Source: Ignavibacteriales bacterium
Lineage (GTDB): Bacteria > Bacteroidota > Ignavibacteria > UBA10030
Assembly: GCA_016192345.1 (NCBI GenBank)
Contig: JACPUH010000091.1
Location: forward strand, 1 to 52,972
Direction of reading: 5' to 3'
DNA: 52,972 nucleotides
The translations under genes and the position numbers were made by a program. Every line of letters starts with the position of its first letter. The stretch's first letter is position 1. Below, piece after piece: positions 26,907 to 36,257 of the stretch. The notes beneath the pieces are model-generated. The model saw only the letters and a list, made by a program, of their open reading frames with translations, searched no databases and was not told where the DNA came from.

Positions 26907-27203
26907 TTAACCGCCGGCAATCGCCCCGAGGATGATAAAAGGCTCGCTTCCTGAGACGATCGCGGCAGGCAAGGGTGTGTCCGGCGGTTCCAGGGAAAGG
27001 TCCCCCCCGCAAGCAAAGTAGCGCAGGAAGGGGCGGCGTTGCTGCGTCACGTGATCGCGGATCGTCCCGCGCAGCATCGGGTAGCGGACCTCAAGAGCAT
27101 CGAGTACGGAGCGCAGGGTGGCCGGGCCGTCGACATCGAGTGTTACCTCGGCGCCGACTTGCGCGAGCGTCCGCAGGTGGTATGGGATTATCACCCGGAT
27201 CAT
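26907..27203 (-). CDS. ThiS/MoaD-like sulfur-carrier protein
   Basis: 98 residues of the beta-grasp ubiquitin-like fold: [15 protein letters not shown], then [20 protein letters not shown], ending in the diglycine AIAGG at the true C-terminus, which is the site activated for sulfur transfer. No E1-like (MoeB/ThiF) gene is in view. Its ATG overlaps the stop of the BNR-propeller gene by 4 nt. I recall this pairing with exo-sialidase-like BNR proteins in other genomes; its role is not known to me. Confidence 0.85.
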   Translation of the reverse strand: MIRVIIPYHLRTLAQVGAEVTLDVDGPATLRSVLDALEVRYPMLRGTIRDHVTQQRRPFLRYFACGGDLSLEPPDTPLPAAIVSGSEPFIILGAIAGG

Positions 27204-28387
27204 GGCAACATCTGGACCTCAACAGAGAGGACGGCCGGCAAATCCCGGACAATCGGGGCCCAACTGTCTCCCGAGTCCGATGAAGCGTATACTTGTCCCC
27301 CCGTGGTGCCGAAGTATACACCGCACGGGTTGAGCTTGTCGACGCACATCGCGTCGCGCAGGACGTTGACGTAACAGTCGCGTTGAGGCAGGCCTTTCGT
27401 CAGCGCCTCCCATTCGTTTCCCCCGTTACGACTCCGATAGACACGCAGCTTCCCGTCGGGCGGAAAATGCTCCGAGTCGCTCTTGATCGGAATAACGTAG
27501 ATCGTCTCCGGTTCATGGGCATGCACGTCGATCACGAAGCCAAAATCACTGGGGAGGTTCCCGCTGATCTCCCGCCACGAGTCGCCGGCGTCGTCGGAGC
27601 GCATGACATCCCAATGTTTCTGCATGAACAGCACCGACGGGCGCGACGGGTGCATCGCGATCCGGTGGACGCAATGACCGATCTCCGCCTCCGGGTCGGG
27701 GATGTACTGGGACTTCAGCCCGCGGTTGATGGCCTTCCATGTCTGGCCGCCATCCTCGCTGCGGAAGGTGCCGGCCGAGGAAATGGCAATGAAAATCCTT
27801 TTGGGATTGGCGGGATCGATCAGGATGGTGTGGAGTCCCAGGCCGCCGGCGCCGGGGGCCCATTGCGGACCCGTCCCGTGGCCGCGGAGTCCGGCCATCT
27901 CATGCCACGATTGTCCTCCGTCTGTCGAGCGAAACAGCGCGGCATCTTCGACGCCGGCGTACACAGTGTCCGGATCGACCGGCGACGGTTCCAGGTGCCA
28001 CACACGTTTGAACTCCCAGGGATGTTGCGTGCCGTCGTACCACTGGTGCGTGGTCAACGGTTTACCGGTCTTATCGGAGGTGTCGTACGTGAACTTGTTG
28101 CTCTCCCCTTTGGGTTGGCCGTCCGGGGTGGTGGTTGGTTCGCCGGGGGGTGTGCCGGGTTGGTGCCATGTTTTGCCCCCGTCGTCGGAGCGTTGGATGA
28201 TCTGTCCGAACCAGCCGCTGGTCTGCGATGCATAGATCCGGTTCGGGTCGGCGGGGGATCCCTTCACATGGTAGATCTCCCAGCCTGCAAACAATGGATC
28301 GCTGACGTCCCAGTGTTCGCGCTTGCCGTCGGATGTCAGGATAAACGCGCCCTTGCGCGTGCCGACCAGGACTCGTACTCCATTCAT
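27200..28387 (-). CDS. BNR/Asp-box beta-propeller protein (exo-sialidase-like fold)
   Basis: 395 residues, no signal peptide. Six Asp-box motifs mark propeller blades: [40 protein letters not shown] and SSDSGDSW. The fold is that of VPS10/sialidase-like proteins, but the catalytic Arg triad of true sialidases is not evident, so a binding or structural role is more likely than glycan hydrolysis. AGGAGGG before the ATG supports the start. It is the first gene of a set with the ThiS-like protein and the dioxygenase. Confidence 0.88.
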   Translation of the reverse strand: MNGVRVLVGTRKGAFILTSDGKREHWDVSDPLFAGWEIYHVKGSPADPNRIYASQTSGWFGQIIQRSDDGGKTWHQPGTPPGEPTTTPDGQPKGESNKFTYDTSDKTGKPLTTHQWYDGTQHPWEFKRVWHLEPSPVDPDTVYAGVEDAALFRSTDGGQSWHEMAGLRGHGTGPQWAPGAGGLGLHTILIDPANPKRIFIAISSAGTFRSEDGGQTWKAINRGLKSQYIPDPEAEIGHCVHRIAMHPSRPSVLFMQKHWDVMRSDDAGDSWREISGNLPSDFGFVIDVHAHEPETIYVIPIKSDSEHFPPDGKLRVYRSRNGGNEWEALTKGLPQRDCYVNVLRDAMCVDKLNPCGVYFGTTGGQVYASSDSGDSWAPIVRDLPAVLSVEVQMLP

Positions 28388-28533
28388 AATTCCCTCCTAT
28401 CAGAATATAAAATGATGCCTGCGGACAGGCATGTGGTGTACTCAGGATACATTCGGCTTGGGGCCGACGCTAACGTCGCAAAAAAGTGGCGGAATGTCAA
28501 CGGAGAAAATAGGTCGCAGGGGGTGGGTGGTAG

Positions 28534-28583
28534 GTCAGGAAGTAATAAGCAGGCAAGTAGAAAGTATTAAGTTGAGAAAGCCG
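28534..28583 (+). repeat. Heptamer-phased array, AAGTAnn type (copy 1)
   Basis: AAGT/AAGC words recur every 7-8 nt. Bases 28541-28569 match 29326-29354 with 2 mismatches in 29. It lies about 150 nt upstream of the BNR gene. Confidence 0.65.
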
Positions 28584-28673
28584 GCCGAAGTATTCCTCAA
28601 TCGAGTGCGCGGTCTGAGTGACAACGAGCGCGCCGAAGTGAACCCTCATGCGGGACATATTCCTGAGGGCAAC

Positions 28674-29141
28674 TTAGGTTGAGATTTTCCCCAGCGGGAT
28701 CGGCAACTTAACGAAAGTGCCGATCTCGTGGAGATGGGTCGAATCGGTCCGAAGGATTGCCCGGTAGTAGGGCAACACAAACATCCCGCCGAAGATCGTC
28801 GTCGACCATGCCAGATCGTTTCGTGCTTCGTCCCGGATAAATGTCGGACCCAAAGACACCCCCACCCATGGATGTGGGAAATATTCAATACCGACATGAG
28901 TCATTCTGAGGTTGCCGAGAGACTCGACCGAGACCAGGACTCCGGCGGCGCCAAGCTTTTCGCCGAGATAGGTGGTAACGCTGACTTCAATGCCGCTGAT
29001 AAAACCGCCATCGGGCCCGAATGTATATCCGACCTTGACCCCGGGGTTTACGATCCAAATCTGTGATTGTGCCTCTGTTGCAAGGATCAAGACCGCGCAG
29101 AGAAAAACCAGCGTCTCTTTTCTCATGGTTCGTAAGTCCAT
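28674..29141 (-). CDS. Exported hypothetical protein, probable outer-membrane barrel
   Basis: 155 residues from the ATG at 29141 (GGGAGGGC upstream). A signal peptide (ETLVFLCAVLILATEAQS) is followed by alternating strands: GVKVGYTFGPDGGFISGIEVSV, THVGIEYFPHPWVGVSLGPTF and a final strand ending KLPIPLGKIST, consistent with a small beta-barrel. I do not recognise a family. It is flanked on both sides by near-identical heptamer arrays and has little spacer in common with its neighbours. Confidence 0.7.
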   Translation of the reverse strand: MDLRTMRKETLVFLCAVLILATEAQSQIWIVNPGVKVGYTFGPDGGFISGIEVSVTTYLGEKLGAAGVLVSVESLGNLRMTHVGIEYFPHPWVGVSLGPTFIRDEARNDLAWSTTIFGGMFVLPYYRAILRTDSTHLHEIGTFVKLPIPLGKIST

Positions 29142-29452
29142 TTGCCCTCCCCACAAATTATCCTTCAGTTCCCCCCTCATGATCCGGAGGCTGCCCACAA
29201 CGTCGGAAAAAGGGAAAGAAATGTCAACTGATGAAGAAGGTGGTAGGCTCGGTGGATCCAATGAGAGGAATGCTTTCGCATTCCTTAATTTTAGGCCTCC
29301 GGCGGTGCCGGGAAGCAAGTGAGAAAGTAGTAAGTAGGCAAGTAGAAAGTATTACGGTGAAAGGGCCGGAGACATTGGAGGCCTGTTAACGAATGGATCC
29401 CGACGGTCGTCCGGGCGGGGGATTTGACTCACTCGGGCGACACAAGGCTCGT
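29142..29452. other. 311-nt gene-free spacer
   Basis: Apart from the heptamer array at its middle I see no gene, no recognisable promoter and no terminator hairpin. Longer reading of the barrel gene into it (to 29318) gives an unconserved low-complexity N-terminus. Confidence 0.6.
29312..29360 (+). repeat. Heptamer-phased array, AAGTAnn type (copy 2)
   Basis: Five AGT words at 7-8 nt spacing, with 27 of 29 nt matching copy 1. It lies 170 nt upstream of the barrel-protein gene. Confidence 0.65.
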
Positions 29453-30709
29453 CTAGAAGAACACCCTCATCCACATCTCAACTCTTTGCCGGGCCTGACG
29501 AGATCCGAATTCCGATGACTCTCCTCCGATCAGAAGCGACGGCCAGAGGATGAATTCCACATTGGTTGCCGGTTTGTAGTTCAACGAGGCGGAGACGAGA
29601 AAGCTCTTGTCGCTCAGGTTGTAGATCGAAAAGAGCGAAGGAGTGAAGTAGAGCCAGTCGAACGGCTCGGGCTGCGATACTTTGACGTAGAGGTATTCCC
29701 GCATCAGCGTGCTGCTTTTGAAGTACGTCTGAACGGTTGCCCATGTCTGCTGAACCGCAGCCGATGTTCCTGCGGCAAGTCCGTTCAAAAGAAAACCGCT
29801 GTACGATTGGTAATCGGACTTGCTGAGCCCGAACCCGTTATGATAATATTCCGCGATCACCGTCGTGTTCCACTCATTGAGATATCGGATCCCCAGGAGA
29901 TAACTTATGACGTCACGTTCATCGGCTTGCACGGTTCCGTTTGCCATGACGTACCGTGTGGCTTTCCGCGCCACACTGAGTTCCCCATGAAGTTCAACAT
30001 TTTCCTGAAGGTTTCCCGAAAGATCCAATCCGTACTTCCTTGATGCGGCCGAGCTCTGGTATGTCATGATATCGATATCCGTATCCCACAGCAGGAAGGA
30101 GAGTTTCAACGCGACATCGGTATACTTCACTTCCCCGAATCGGTTGTTGATCACCGGATTTCGTGGGATGACCACCAGCAGGGCCGAAAAAGTCTGAAGC
30201 ACGTCTGATGAAAAGCTCTTGATATACTCGGCATTCGCCGAAAGAAGTCCCGCTTGGGCAAGCTCCGGGTTTTCGGGATCCTTGGCCGGATTGACAAAGC
30301 CCACGGGGTTGAACGCGTATCCTTTGCCCCAACTGTACACTCGTTTCCCGGCCTGGATCGAAAGGTTCAGGGAGGGATGATAGTCGCCATACGCTTCAAA
30401 GAGGTCGAAACTCGATTCTTGGTCACTGAAGTACGTCGCGTGCGTTCTGAGTTGAAAACCAAGGTCCTGGGTTCTGTACTCGGCATTGAGATAGGGTTCG
30501 AGGCGATACTGGGAGAGATACGAAGAAATGTTTTTGTTCTGGAATTGAAGCCGGTAGAGGGGTGAGGACTGCGCCATGTGGAACAATGAATACTTCACAT
30601 CGAAATTCCCATTCCATTCGAGCTTGTCCTTTGTCTCCGGTTCTACGATGTCTTCCTGCGCAAGAACAAGGGCCGGAAGAAGCATCAGCAACGCGAGCGT
30701 GGAATTCAT
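29453..30709 (-). CDS. Outer-membrane beta-barrel protein of the ABC/LolA-like operon
   Basis: 418 residues with a signal peptide (LALLMLLPALVLAQ) and barrel-like strands throughout, including AEYRTQDLGFQLRTHATYF, IQAGKRVYSWGKGYAFNPVGFVNPAKDPE and a C-terminal strand ending in Phe (VEMWMRVFF), as required for barrel insertion. It resembles DUF1302-type proteins by the SWGKGYAFNPVGF segment. Its ATG overlaps the stop of the LolA-like gene by 4 nt. I infer it receives or exports the substrate handled by the ABC transporter. Confidence 0.85.
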   Translation of the reverse strand: MNSTLALLMLLPALVLAQEDIVEPETKDKLEWNGNFDVKYSLFHMAQSSPLYRLQFQNKNISSYLSQYRLEPYLNAEYRTQDLGFQLRTHATYFSDQESSFDLFEAYGDYHPSLNLSIQAGKRVYSWGKGYAFNPVGFVNPAKDPENPELAQAGLLSANAEYIKSFSSDVLQTFSALLVVIPRNPVINNRFGEVKYTDVALKLSFLLWDTDIDIMTYQSSAASRKYGLDLSGNLQENVELHGELSVARKATRYVMANGTVQADERDVISYLLGIRYLNEWNTTVIAEYYHNGFGLSKSDYQSYSGFLLNGLAAGTSAAVQQTWATVQTYFKSSTLMREYLYVKVSQPEPFDWLYFTPSLFSIYNLSDKSFLVSASLNYKPATNVEFILWPSLLIGGESSEFGSRQARQRVEMWMRVFF

Positions 30710-31434
30710 CGCAGGTTTCCCAGCCGGCCCATAAAATTGAGCGTGAATACCTCATCGGGTAGCTGCCGGGCCTTGATCCGTTGATAGATCAGGAACGACC
30801 GGTACCCCTTGTAAAGCGGACTGAAGGTCTCAACGACGGAGGGCCTCACCAGTCCGTTCCCAAAGTTTTTGTCCTCCTTGAACTCCAGCGTTTTAATGAG
30901 CAAGCCGCTTGCGGAGTACGCCTCGACTTTGCGGATGTACTTTTTCTCTTTTGTAACCCACATCTTGAGTTTGTCATACGCGACGGACCTGTTTTTTGCT
31001 TTAAGGTCCAGAATATATTCGCTCTCCGTCTCACCGGTAAAAACAGCGTCATATTCCACGGAGTACTCAAGCTGCATAATGTCGGCGTTGTTAAAGACTC
31101 CGCCGGTGATCGATTGCAGGCTCGTTATGCGGACAGGCTTGTTCGCACTCGGAATGTAGAGCCACATGTTGTCACCAAGGCGAAGAGTCGCCCTCCCTTT
31201 TTCACTCGCCGGCGCGAGGTACAGCAACGCGATCTTGTCCTTCCCCTTTTTCACCGTATAGAAGCTGAATTCCTTCTTCGAGCCGTTCGGCTCTTCATTG
31301 ATAATCTTGCGATACGCCTCGTAGGATTCCGGCATAAGATTGTCATCGACGGTCTTCAGAAGTGCATTGGCGTCCTGCGCGTGGAGACTGAAGATCGGGA
31401 GAAACATAAGAACGAAGGATATGAGTATCTTCAT
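30706..31434 (-). CDS. LolA-like outer-membrane lipoprotein-sorting family protein
   Basis: 242 residues with a signal peptide (ILISFVLMFLPIFSLHAQ). The domain matches outer-membrane lipoprotein-sorting proteins of the TP0789/DUF4292 sort: SFYTVKKGKDKIALLYLAPASEKGRATLRLGDNMWLYIPSANKPVRI, then a long beta half-barrel. It probably carries a lipid or lipoprotein across the periplasm. AAAGGA precedes the ATG. It lies 12 nt after the permease and overlaps the barrel gene by 4 nt. Confidence 0.88.
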   Translation of the reverse strand: MKILISFVLMFLPIFSLHAQDANALLKTVDDNLMPESYEAYRKIINEEPNGSKKEFSFYTVKKGKDKIALLYLAPASEKGRATLRLGDNMWLYIPSANKPVRITSLQSITGGVFNNADIMQLEYSVEYDAVFTGETESEYILDLKAKNRSVAYDKLKMWVTKEKKYIRKVEAYSASGLLIKTLEFKEDKNFGNGLVRPSVVETFSPLYKGYRSFLIYQRIKARQLPDEVFTLNFMGRLGNLR

Positions 31435-31446
31435 GGCATCTTTCCT

Positions 31447-32679
31447 TTACACGTGCCCGAGTGCATCGACGGGTTCCATTCTTGCCGCCTTGGCGGCGGG
31501 GTGAAGACTTGCCAACAGTGAGACCAGCATGACGATCGCCACCGTGAGGAGCACTTCGCCCGCCGGTATGCTGGGAGCGAGCGAGATGTGCATCTGGCCG
31601 AACGTGAAGTCGATTCGTGTGAGATTCAGAATCCAGATGATTCCCAATCCAACGCCGACGCCGACGGCAGTGCTCAACAGTCCCATGGAGAATCCTTCGA
31701 TCAGGAACATCATCAGGATACGGCGGGGGGGAGTTCCGATGGCGGCGATGGTTCCAATTTCACTGACCCGCTCGAAGACCGACATCGTCATGATGTTCAG
31801 GATGCTGACCAGCACGATCGAGATGAGGATGAACTTCACGACCATGATGAGAAGGTCGACAATCCTCGCGATGCTGGCAAACGGAGAAAGCTGGTCCCAG
31901 GTGTGAACCTCTGCAGCGGACCTGGGAGCACTGAAAGCTTTCTTCAATGAACCGGAGACACTTCCCAGTTTGGCAAAATCCTTCACCTTCACGGCGATCT
32001 CGATGACCTCGGGCCGGTCCATCCGTAACAGGATCATTGCATCAGAGAAGTGGATATAGCCGTCCTTCCCGGTGGGTCCCAGCACAGCCTCCACGACACC
32101 TCCGATGCGAACGGGAAGAGCGTTCACCGAGCCCTCTTTGTTTGTTGCGATCAGGACAATTTCGTCGCCGATCTTGAGTCCGAGTCCCTTTACCAAATTC
32201 TCGGGCACAACGATCTCGCCCGGCTTCACAAACTCACCCTGCGCCGCACCGGTGGTCTTGATTCTCCGGACAAGGTCCGTCACGGTTCGTTGCTCCATTT
32301 CCGGCCGGACGGCGCTCAACCGGATATTGGAGGTCTGCGCATAATTGCTGATCATCGCGCCGAATTTAATGCGAGGACTGTAAGCTTCAACCTCGGGCGT
32401 CGCCTGAAGAACCTGCTCAACGGCTGTGTATTCCGAGTCCGAAAGGGAAAGATTGAGGGGGAGGTTGTCAATGGACTCGACGTACCCCTTTTTGTGAATC
32501 TGCAGGTCTCCCAGGGATGTGTTGGTAATGACGCCCACCATCTGCGTCTTGAATGAAATCGCGAGACCCCCGAAGACGATCACGAGTACGACGCCGAAGG
32601 CGATCAGGGACGATGTAAGAAGCGTCCGCCTCTTGTACCGGAACAGGTTTCTCACTGCAATTTTAATGAGGTTCTTCAT
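31447..32679 (-). CDS. ABC transporter permease, MacB/LolCE (FtsX) type
   Basis: 410 residues. An N-terminal membrane helix (TLLTSSLIAFGVVLVIVFGGLAI), a large periplasmic domain (about 45-270) and three C-terminal helices (IVDLLIMVVKFILISIVLVSI, MFLIEGFSMGLLSTAVGVGVGLGIIWIL, EVLLTVAIVMLVSLLASL) give the type VII mechanotransmission layout. No ATPase domain, so it depends on the adjacent ATPase. It overlaps the ATPase stop by 4 nt. The homodimer form is implied because only one permease is encoded. Confidence 0.93.
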   Translation of the reverse strand: MKNLIKIAVRNLFRYKRRTLLTSSLIAFGVVLVIVFGGLAISFKTQMVGVITNTSLGDLQIHKKGYVESIDNLPLNLSLSDSEYTAVEQVLQATPEVEAYSPRIKFGAMISNYAQTSNIRLSAVRPEMEQRTVTDLVRRIKTTGAAQGEFVKPGEIVVPENLVKGLGLKIGDEIVLIATNKEGSVNALPVRIGGVVEAVLGPTGKDGYIHFSDAMILLRMDRPEVIEIAVKVKDFAKLGSVSGSLKKAFSAPRSAAEVHTWDQLSPFASIARIVDLLIMVVKFILISIVLVSILNIMTMSVFERVSEIGTIAAIGTPPRRILMMFLIEGFSMGLLSTAVGVGVGLGIIWILNLTRIDFTFGQMHISLAPSIPAGEVLLTVAIVMLVSLLASLHPAAKAARMEPVDALGHV

Positions 32680-33383
32680 TGTGAACCCCGCTGCTGTTCC
32701 TTCGTGGCGTGATGGACGATGACGCCGTCCTCAAGAGTATAGATCAGCTCAGCCTCCCCCACGATTTTCGGGTCGTGTGTGGAAAATACAAACGTGGTCC
32801 CGAACGTCCTTTGCATCTCGTGCATAATGCTGATGACTTTGAACGCCGTCGTGTGGTCGAGATTGGCGGTCGGCTCGTCTGCAAGAACGATCTTCGGATT
32901 TGTCACCAGCGCCCGGGCGACGGCAACCCGCTGTTTTTGTCCCCCTGAAATTTGGTTCGGGTATTTATCCTTCTGATCAAGCATGCCGACGTTGTCCAGT
33001 AAGTTCAGGATCCGCTCCCGGCGTTCTTTGACGGCAACATGGTTGAGCATCAGGAGGGGGTACTCCACGTTTTCATAGACGGTGAGGACCGGAATCAGGT
33101 TGAAATTCTGGAACACAAAGCCGATCGTGTTACCCCGGAAAGCCGCCGCCCCTGCACGATCAAGCGTCGCAATATCGACACCGTCCACAACAACTTTTCC
33201 ACCCGTGGATTTATCGAGCGCCCCCATCAGGTTGAGGAGGGTTGATTTGCCGCTTCCGGATGGTCCGATGAAGGAGACAAACGCCTCGCGATCGATGGTC
33301 AGTGAAAGATTTCTGAGGGCATCGACGGGTACTCCGGATGACTGGTATGTTTTCGTTACATCATGAAGCTGGATGAGACTCAT
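32676..33383 (-). CDS. ABC transporter ATPase, LolD type
   Basis: 235 residues with Walker A GPSGSGKST, Q-loop FVFQNFNLIPVLTVYENVEYPL, signature ISGGQKQRVAVARAL, Walker B IVLADEPTANLD and H-loop FSTHDPK. The Leu-rich loop and size fit the LolD/MacB group. It is the first gene of a four-gene operon: ATPase, permease, LolA-like, barrel protein, with 4-nt overlaps at three junctions (except the 12-nt gap before the LolA-like gene). Confidence 0.96.
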   Translation of the reverse strand: MSLIQLHDVTKTYQSSGVPVDALRNLSLTIDREAFVSFIGPSGSGKSTLLNLMGALDKSTGGKVVVDGVDIATLDRAGAAAFRGNTIGFVFQNFNLIPVLTVYENVEYPLLMLNHVAVKERRERILNLLDNVGMLDQKDKYPNQISGGQKQRVAVARALVTNPKIVLADEPTANLDHTTAFKVISIMHEMQRTFGTTFVFSTHDPKIVGEAELIYTLEDGVIVHHATKEQQRGSQ

Positions 33384-33709
33384 AGAAACGCGCCTGTATC
33401 ATTATTGACAAATGAAATCATCTCACTTGACCTTTTCGGGTTCTTACAGAGTTAGACAATCTCAAAGACAAAAACTTGCCACAAGCTCAAAGATTCTCTC
33501 TCCGCTCCGTCTGCTCCCCGATCAACATCATTGTTGTCCTGTAAAGTGTGCTTCCTCAAGTGTGATGCATGGATAGCGGAGAGGGGTCTAACAGATTGCG
33601 GAAAAACATTTTTTACCCACGAAATACGCGGACCACACTAAAAAAATAAATCATTTTCGCGTGTTTCGTGTATTTCGTGGGCTCTCGTTTCGCATTTTTC
33701 AGCAGCCTA
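33384..33709. other. 326-nt spacer with 9-nt-phased inverted repeat
   Basis: No gene. The spacer separates the 3' end of the copper ATPase from the 5' end of the ABC operon. Besides the inverted repeat at 33616-33682 I see only A/T-rich sequence; no convincing promoter was identified. Confidence 0.6.
33616..33682. repeat. 9-nt-phased inverted repeat, CACGAAATA type
   Basis: The left arm (33616-33638) has CACGAAATA followed by degenerate nonamers; the right arm (33654-33682) reads as the complement, with TTTCGTG twice at 9-nt spacing. The outermost 12 nt pair perfectly. Confidence 0.8.
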
Positions 33710-35953
33710 CTAAACCTTCACGCGCCTCAGCCTCAGGGAGTTGGAGACCACGCTTACCGAGCTAAACGCCATTGCTCCCGCGGCATACATCGGGTTCAGC
33801 AGGCCGAGGGCGGCAACCGGGATGCCGATGATATTGTAGATAAACGCCCAGAAGAGGTTCTGTTTGATCGTAAGAATTGTTTTTTTCGAAAGCTTGATTG
33901 CCCCCACGACACCAAGAAGATCCCCGCTCATCAGAGTGATGTCGGCTGTCTCCATCGCTACGTCGGTGCCCCCCCCCATCGCGATGCCGACATCCGCCTG
34001 AGCCAGTGCCGGCGCGTCGTTGATCCCGTCCCCGACCATCGCAACCACCCTCCCGTTGCTCTGGAGGGACTTGACATGGGCGGCTTTATCCTGGGGCATC
34101 ACTCCCGCGATTACGCGACTGATCCCGGCCTGGGACGCAATCGCCTCCGCGGTGCGCAGGTTATCTCCCGTAATCATGACAATATCGATCCCCATTGCTT
34201 TCAATTCGGAGACCGCCTGCTTCGACGTCGGCTTGACGGTGTCCGCAACGGCGATCAGTCCGGCCAGCTTGCCATTTGCTGCGACAAAGATCGGCGTCTT
34301 GGCCTCCGTTGAGAGGCGTGAGGCATGTTCTTCCGCTTCACCGCTCTGAATGGCAAACTCTTTCATGAGGTCGGCATTCCCGATCGCGACGGCATCTCCA
34401 TGAACCACTGCCGTCACGCCGAGACCGGTGTGAGACTGGAACGATTCAATTTCTTCCGGCTGGATCGTCCGGAGCTTCGCGTAGTCGAGAATAGCCTGCC
34501 CGAGAGGATGTTCCGAGCGTGATTCGATGGAGGCGGCGTAACGGAGAATCGCCGGCTCGTCGAAGCCATTAAGAGACAGAACGTCCGTAACGGAGGGCTT
34601 TCCTTCGGTGACAGTCCCCGTTTTGTCGAGCACGACTGTCTGAATGTTGTGTGCACGCTCCAGGCTCTCAGCATTCTTGATGAGGATCCCCTTCGTGGCT
34701 CCGAGGCCCGTTCCCACCATGATGGCGGTCGGAGTTGCGAGTCCCAACGCGCACGGGCAGGCGATGATAAGGACGGCGATGAAATTAATCATCGCGGCGG
34801 TGAAGGGGAGTCCACCGACGAAGAACCATGCAAGGAAGGTTATGATGGCAATCCCGATCACAACCGGTACAAAGGTCGCAGCGATCCGGTCCGCCAGCGC
34901 CTGGATGGGCGCCTTCGAGCCCTGTGCATCCTCAACGAGCTTGATGATCTGAGCGATGACGGTTTCCTTGCCGACGGCCGTTGCACGGAACTCGATGCTC
35001 CCGTTCCTGTTGATCGTCCCGCCGATGACCTTCCCCCCGGCAATCTTCTCCACCGGCATGCTCTCGCCGGTGATCATCGACTCGTCGATGGAGGTGGCCC
35101 CCTTCGTGATGATGCCGTCGACCGGGATCCTCTCCCCGGGGCGGACGATGACGATATCGTTATGAATGACGCTTTCGATGGGTACATCCTGTTCCGCTCC
35201 GTCGCGCACCACGCGGGCGGTTTTCGGCTGGAGGCCGATCAATTTCTTGATCGCATCGGTCGTGCGGCTCTTGGCGCGCGCCTCGAGCATTCGCCCAAGG
35301 AGAATAAGGGTGACGATCGTTGCCGCGGTGTCGAAGTAAATATGGTCCATCGGGTTGTCAATCGGGAGCCAGCGGGGGAAGAGGGTGACGATTGCGCTGA
35401 ACAGGTACGCCGTTCCGGTCCCGACCGCCACGAGCGTGTTCATATCCGCCGAAAAGTGTTTCGCAAGCTTCCAAGCGACGACGAAAAAGCGCTTCCCGGG
35501 TCCCGCCATGACCGCCGTGGTGGCAAGGAAGAGGAGGATGTTGACCTCGTTCATCGTCAGCGGGACGGAGGTCATGAACCACTCCGTCATGTTCACCATG
35601 CTGACGATCATGACGGGGAGCGTCAGGGCTGCGCTGAACATGAAATCTTTCTTCAGTTGGCGGAACGCTTTTTCCTGGTGGCTTTCCTCTTCCCTGGTGG
35701 CGACGTTTCCGGGGACTGACCGGTCAGCCGCGGGAGGGGGGAGGGCGAGTTTGTACCCGGCCTCTTCTACTGCGGCGGCCATCGTGGCCAGGTCGGCTTT
35801 CGACGGATCGAAAGAGAGGGTGACGTTCTCGGTGGCGAGGTTGACGTTGGCGATCTCCACACCATCGATTTTCTTCAGTGTCTTTTCGACGCGCGCGACA
35901 CAGCTTGCGCAGGTCATGCCTTCGACGGGGAGGGTGAGGGTTTGGTTGTTCAT
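33710..35953 (-). CDS. copA: Copper-translocating P1B-type ATPase
   Basis: 747 residues. One N-terminal HMA domain with GMTCASC, eight predicted membrane helices, the transport motif ACPCALG, the phosphorylation site DKTGTVTEG, the SEHPLG motif of P1B pumps and [10 protein letters not shown]. It exports Cu(I) from the cytoplasm. Only one metal-binding domain is present where many homologues have two. The chaperone gene is 103 nt upstream and the probable regulator gene is beyond it. No clear ribosome binding site was seen. Confidence 0.96.
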   Translation of the reverse strand: MNNQTLTLPVEGMTCASCVARVEKTLKKIDGVEIANVNLATENVTLSFDPSKADLATMAAAVEEAGYKLALPPPAADRSVPGNVATREEESHQEKAFRQLKKDFMFSAALTLPVMIVSMVNMTEWFMTSVPLTMNEVNILLFLATTAVMAGPGKRFFVVAWKLAKHFSADMNTLVAVGTGTAYLFSAIVTLFPRWLPIDNPMDHIYFDTAATIVTLILLGRMLEARAKSRTTDAIKKLIGLQPKTARVVRDGAEQDVPIESVIHNDIVIVRPGERIPVDGIITKGATSIDESMITGESMPVEKIAGGKVIGGTINRNGSIEFRATAVGKETVIAQIIKLVEDAQGSKAPIQALADRIAATFVPVVIGIAIITFLAWFFVGGLPFTAAMINFIAVLIIACPCALGLATPTAIMVGTGLGATKGILIKNAESLERAHNIQTVVLDKTGTVTEGKPSVTDVLSLNGFDEPAILRYAASIESRSEHPLGQAILDYAKLRTIQPEEIESFQSHTGLGVTAVVHGDAVAIGNADLMKEFAIQSGEAEEHASRLSTEAKTPIFVAANGKLAGLIAVADTVKPTSKQAVSELKAMGIDIVMITGDNLRTAEAIASQAGISRVIAGVMPQDKAAHVKSLQSNGRVVAMVGDGINDAPALAQADVGIAMGGGTDVAMETADITLMSGDLLGVVGAIKLSKKTILTIKQNLFWAFIYNIIGIPVAALGLLNPMYAAGAMAFSSVSVVSNSLRLRRVKV

Positions 35954-35972
35954 TGTACGCTCGTGTATTTAT

Positions 35973-36039
35973 CCACGAAGGACACCAAGGCCACGAAGAC
36001 TTAACAAAAACCTTAGTGTTCTTCGTGAACTTCGTGGAT
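35973..36039. repeat. 9-nt-phased inverted repeat, CACGAAGGA type
   Basis: Left arm (35973-36000): three CACnAAGGn nonamers in exact 9-nt phase. Right arm (36011-36039): their complements, again at 9-nt phase. It fills the copZ-copA spacer, so it would be in a transcript joining the two genes. Confidence 0.82.
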
Positions 36040-36056
36040 CATTTTCAAAAAGGATG

Positions 36057-36257
36057 TCAGACGACTTTGTACCCGGCTTCCTCGACGGCGTTCGCCAGCA
36101 TGGCCTCATTGACCTTCGTTTCATCGAACTGCACCTTCGCGCTGCCGATCTCGACCTTCTCGACCGTGACGCCGGCGAGCTTGGCAAGTTCCTTCTGCAC
36201 GCTCATGACGCAATGGCCGCACGTCATGCCTTCGATTTTCAGTTCCTGGGTTTTCAT
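36057..36257 (-). CDS. copZ: Copper chaperone (HMA domain protein)
   Basis: 66 residues, a single HMA domain with the metal-binding motif GMTCGHC and the usual beta-alpha-beta pattern ending [11 protein letters not shown]. It delivers Cu(I) to the adjacent ATPase. AAAGGA before the ATG at 36257 decides the start; the frame upstream to 36434 is open but unconserved. Confidence 0.93.
   Translation of the reverse strand: MKTQELKIEGMTCGHCVMSVQKELAKLAGVTVEKVEIGSAKVQFDETKVNEAMLANAVEEAGYKVV

Noticed and set aside
26843..27016. Upstream part of the dioxygenase frame
   Set aside because: It overlaps the ThiS-like gene by 110 nt and shows no PhyH similarity.
27293..28570. 425-residue plus-strand frame opposite the BNR propeller gene
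   Set aside because: Antisense of a six-motif propeller; no domain of its own.
34649..35719. 356-residue plus-strand frame opposite copA
   Set aside because: Asp/His/Arg-rich antisense shadow of a conserved P-type ATPase.
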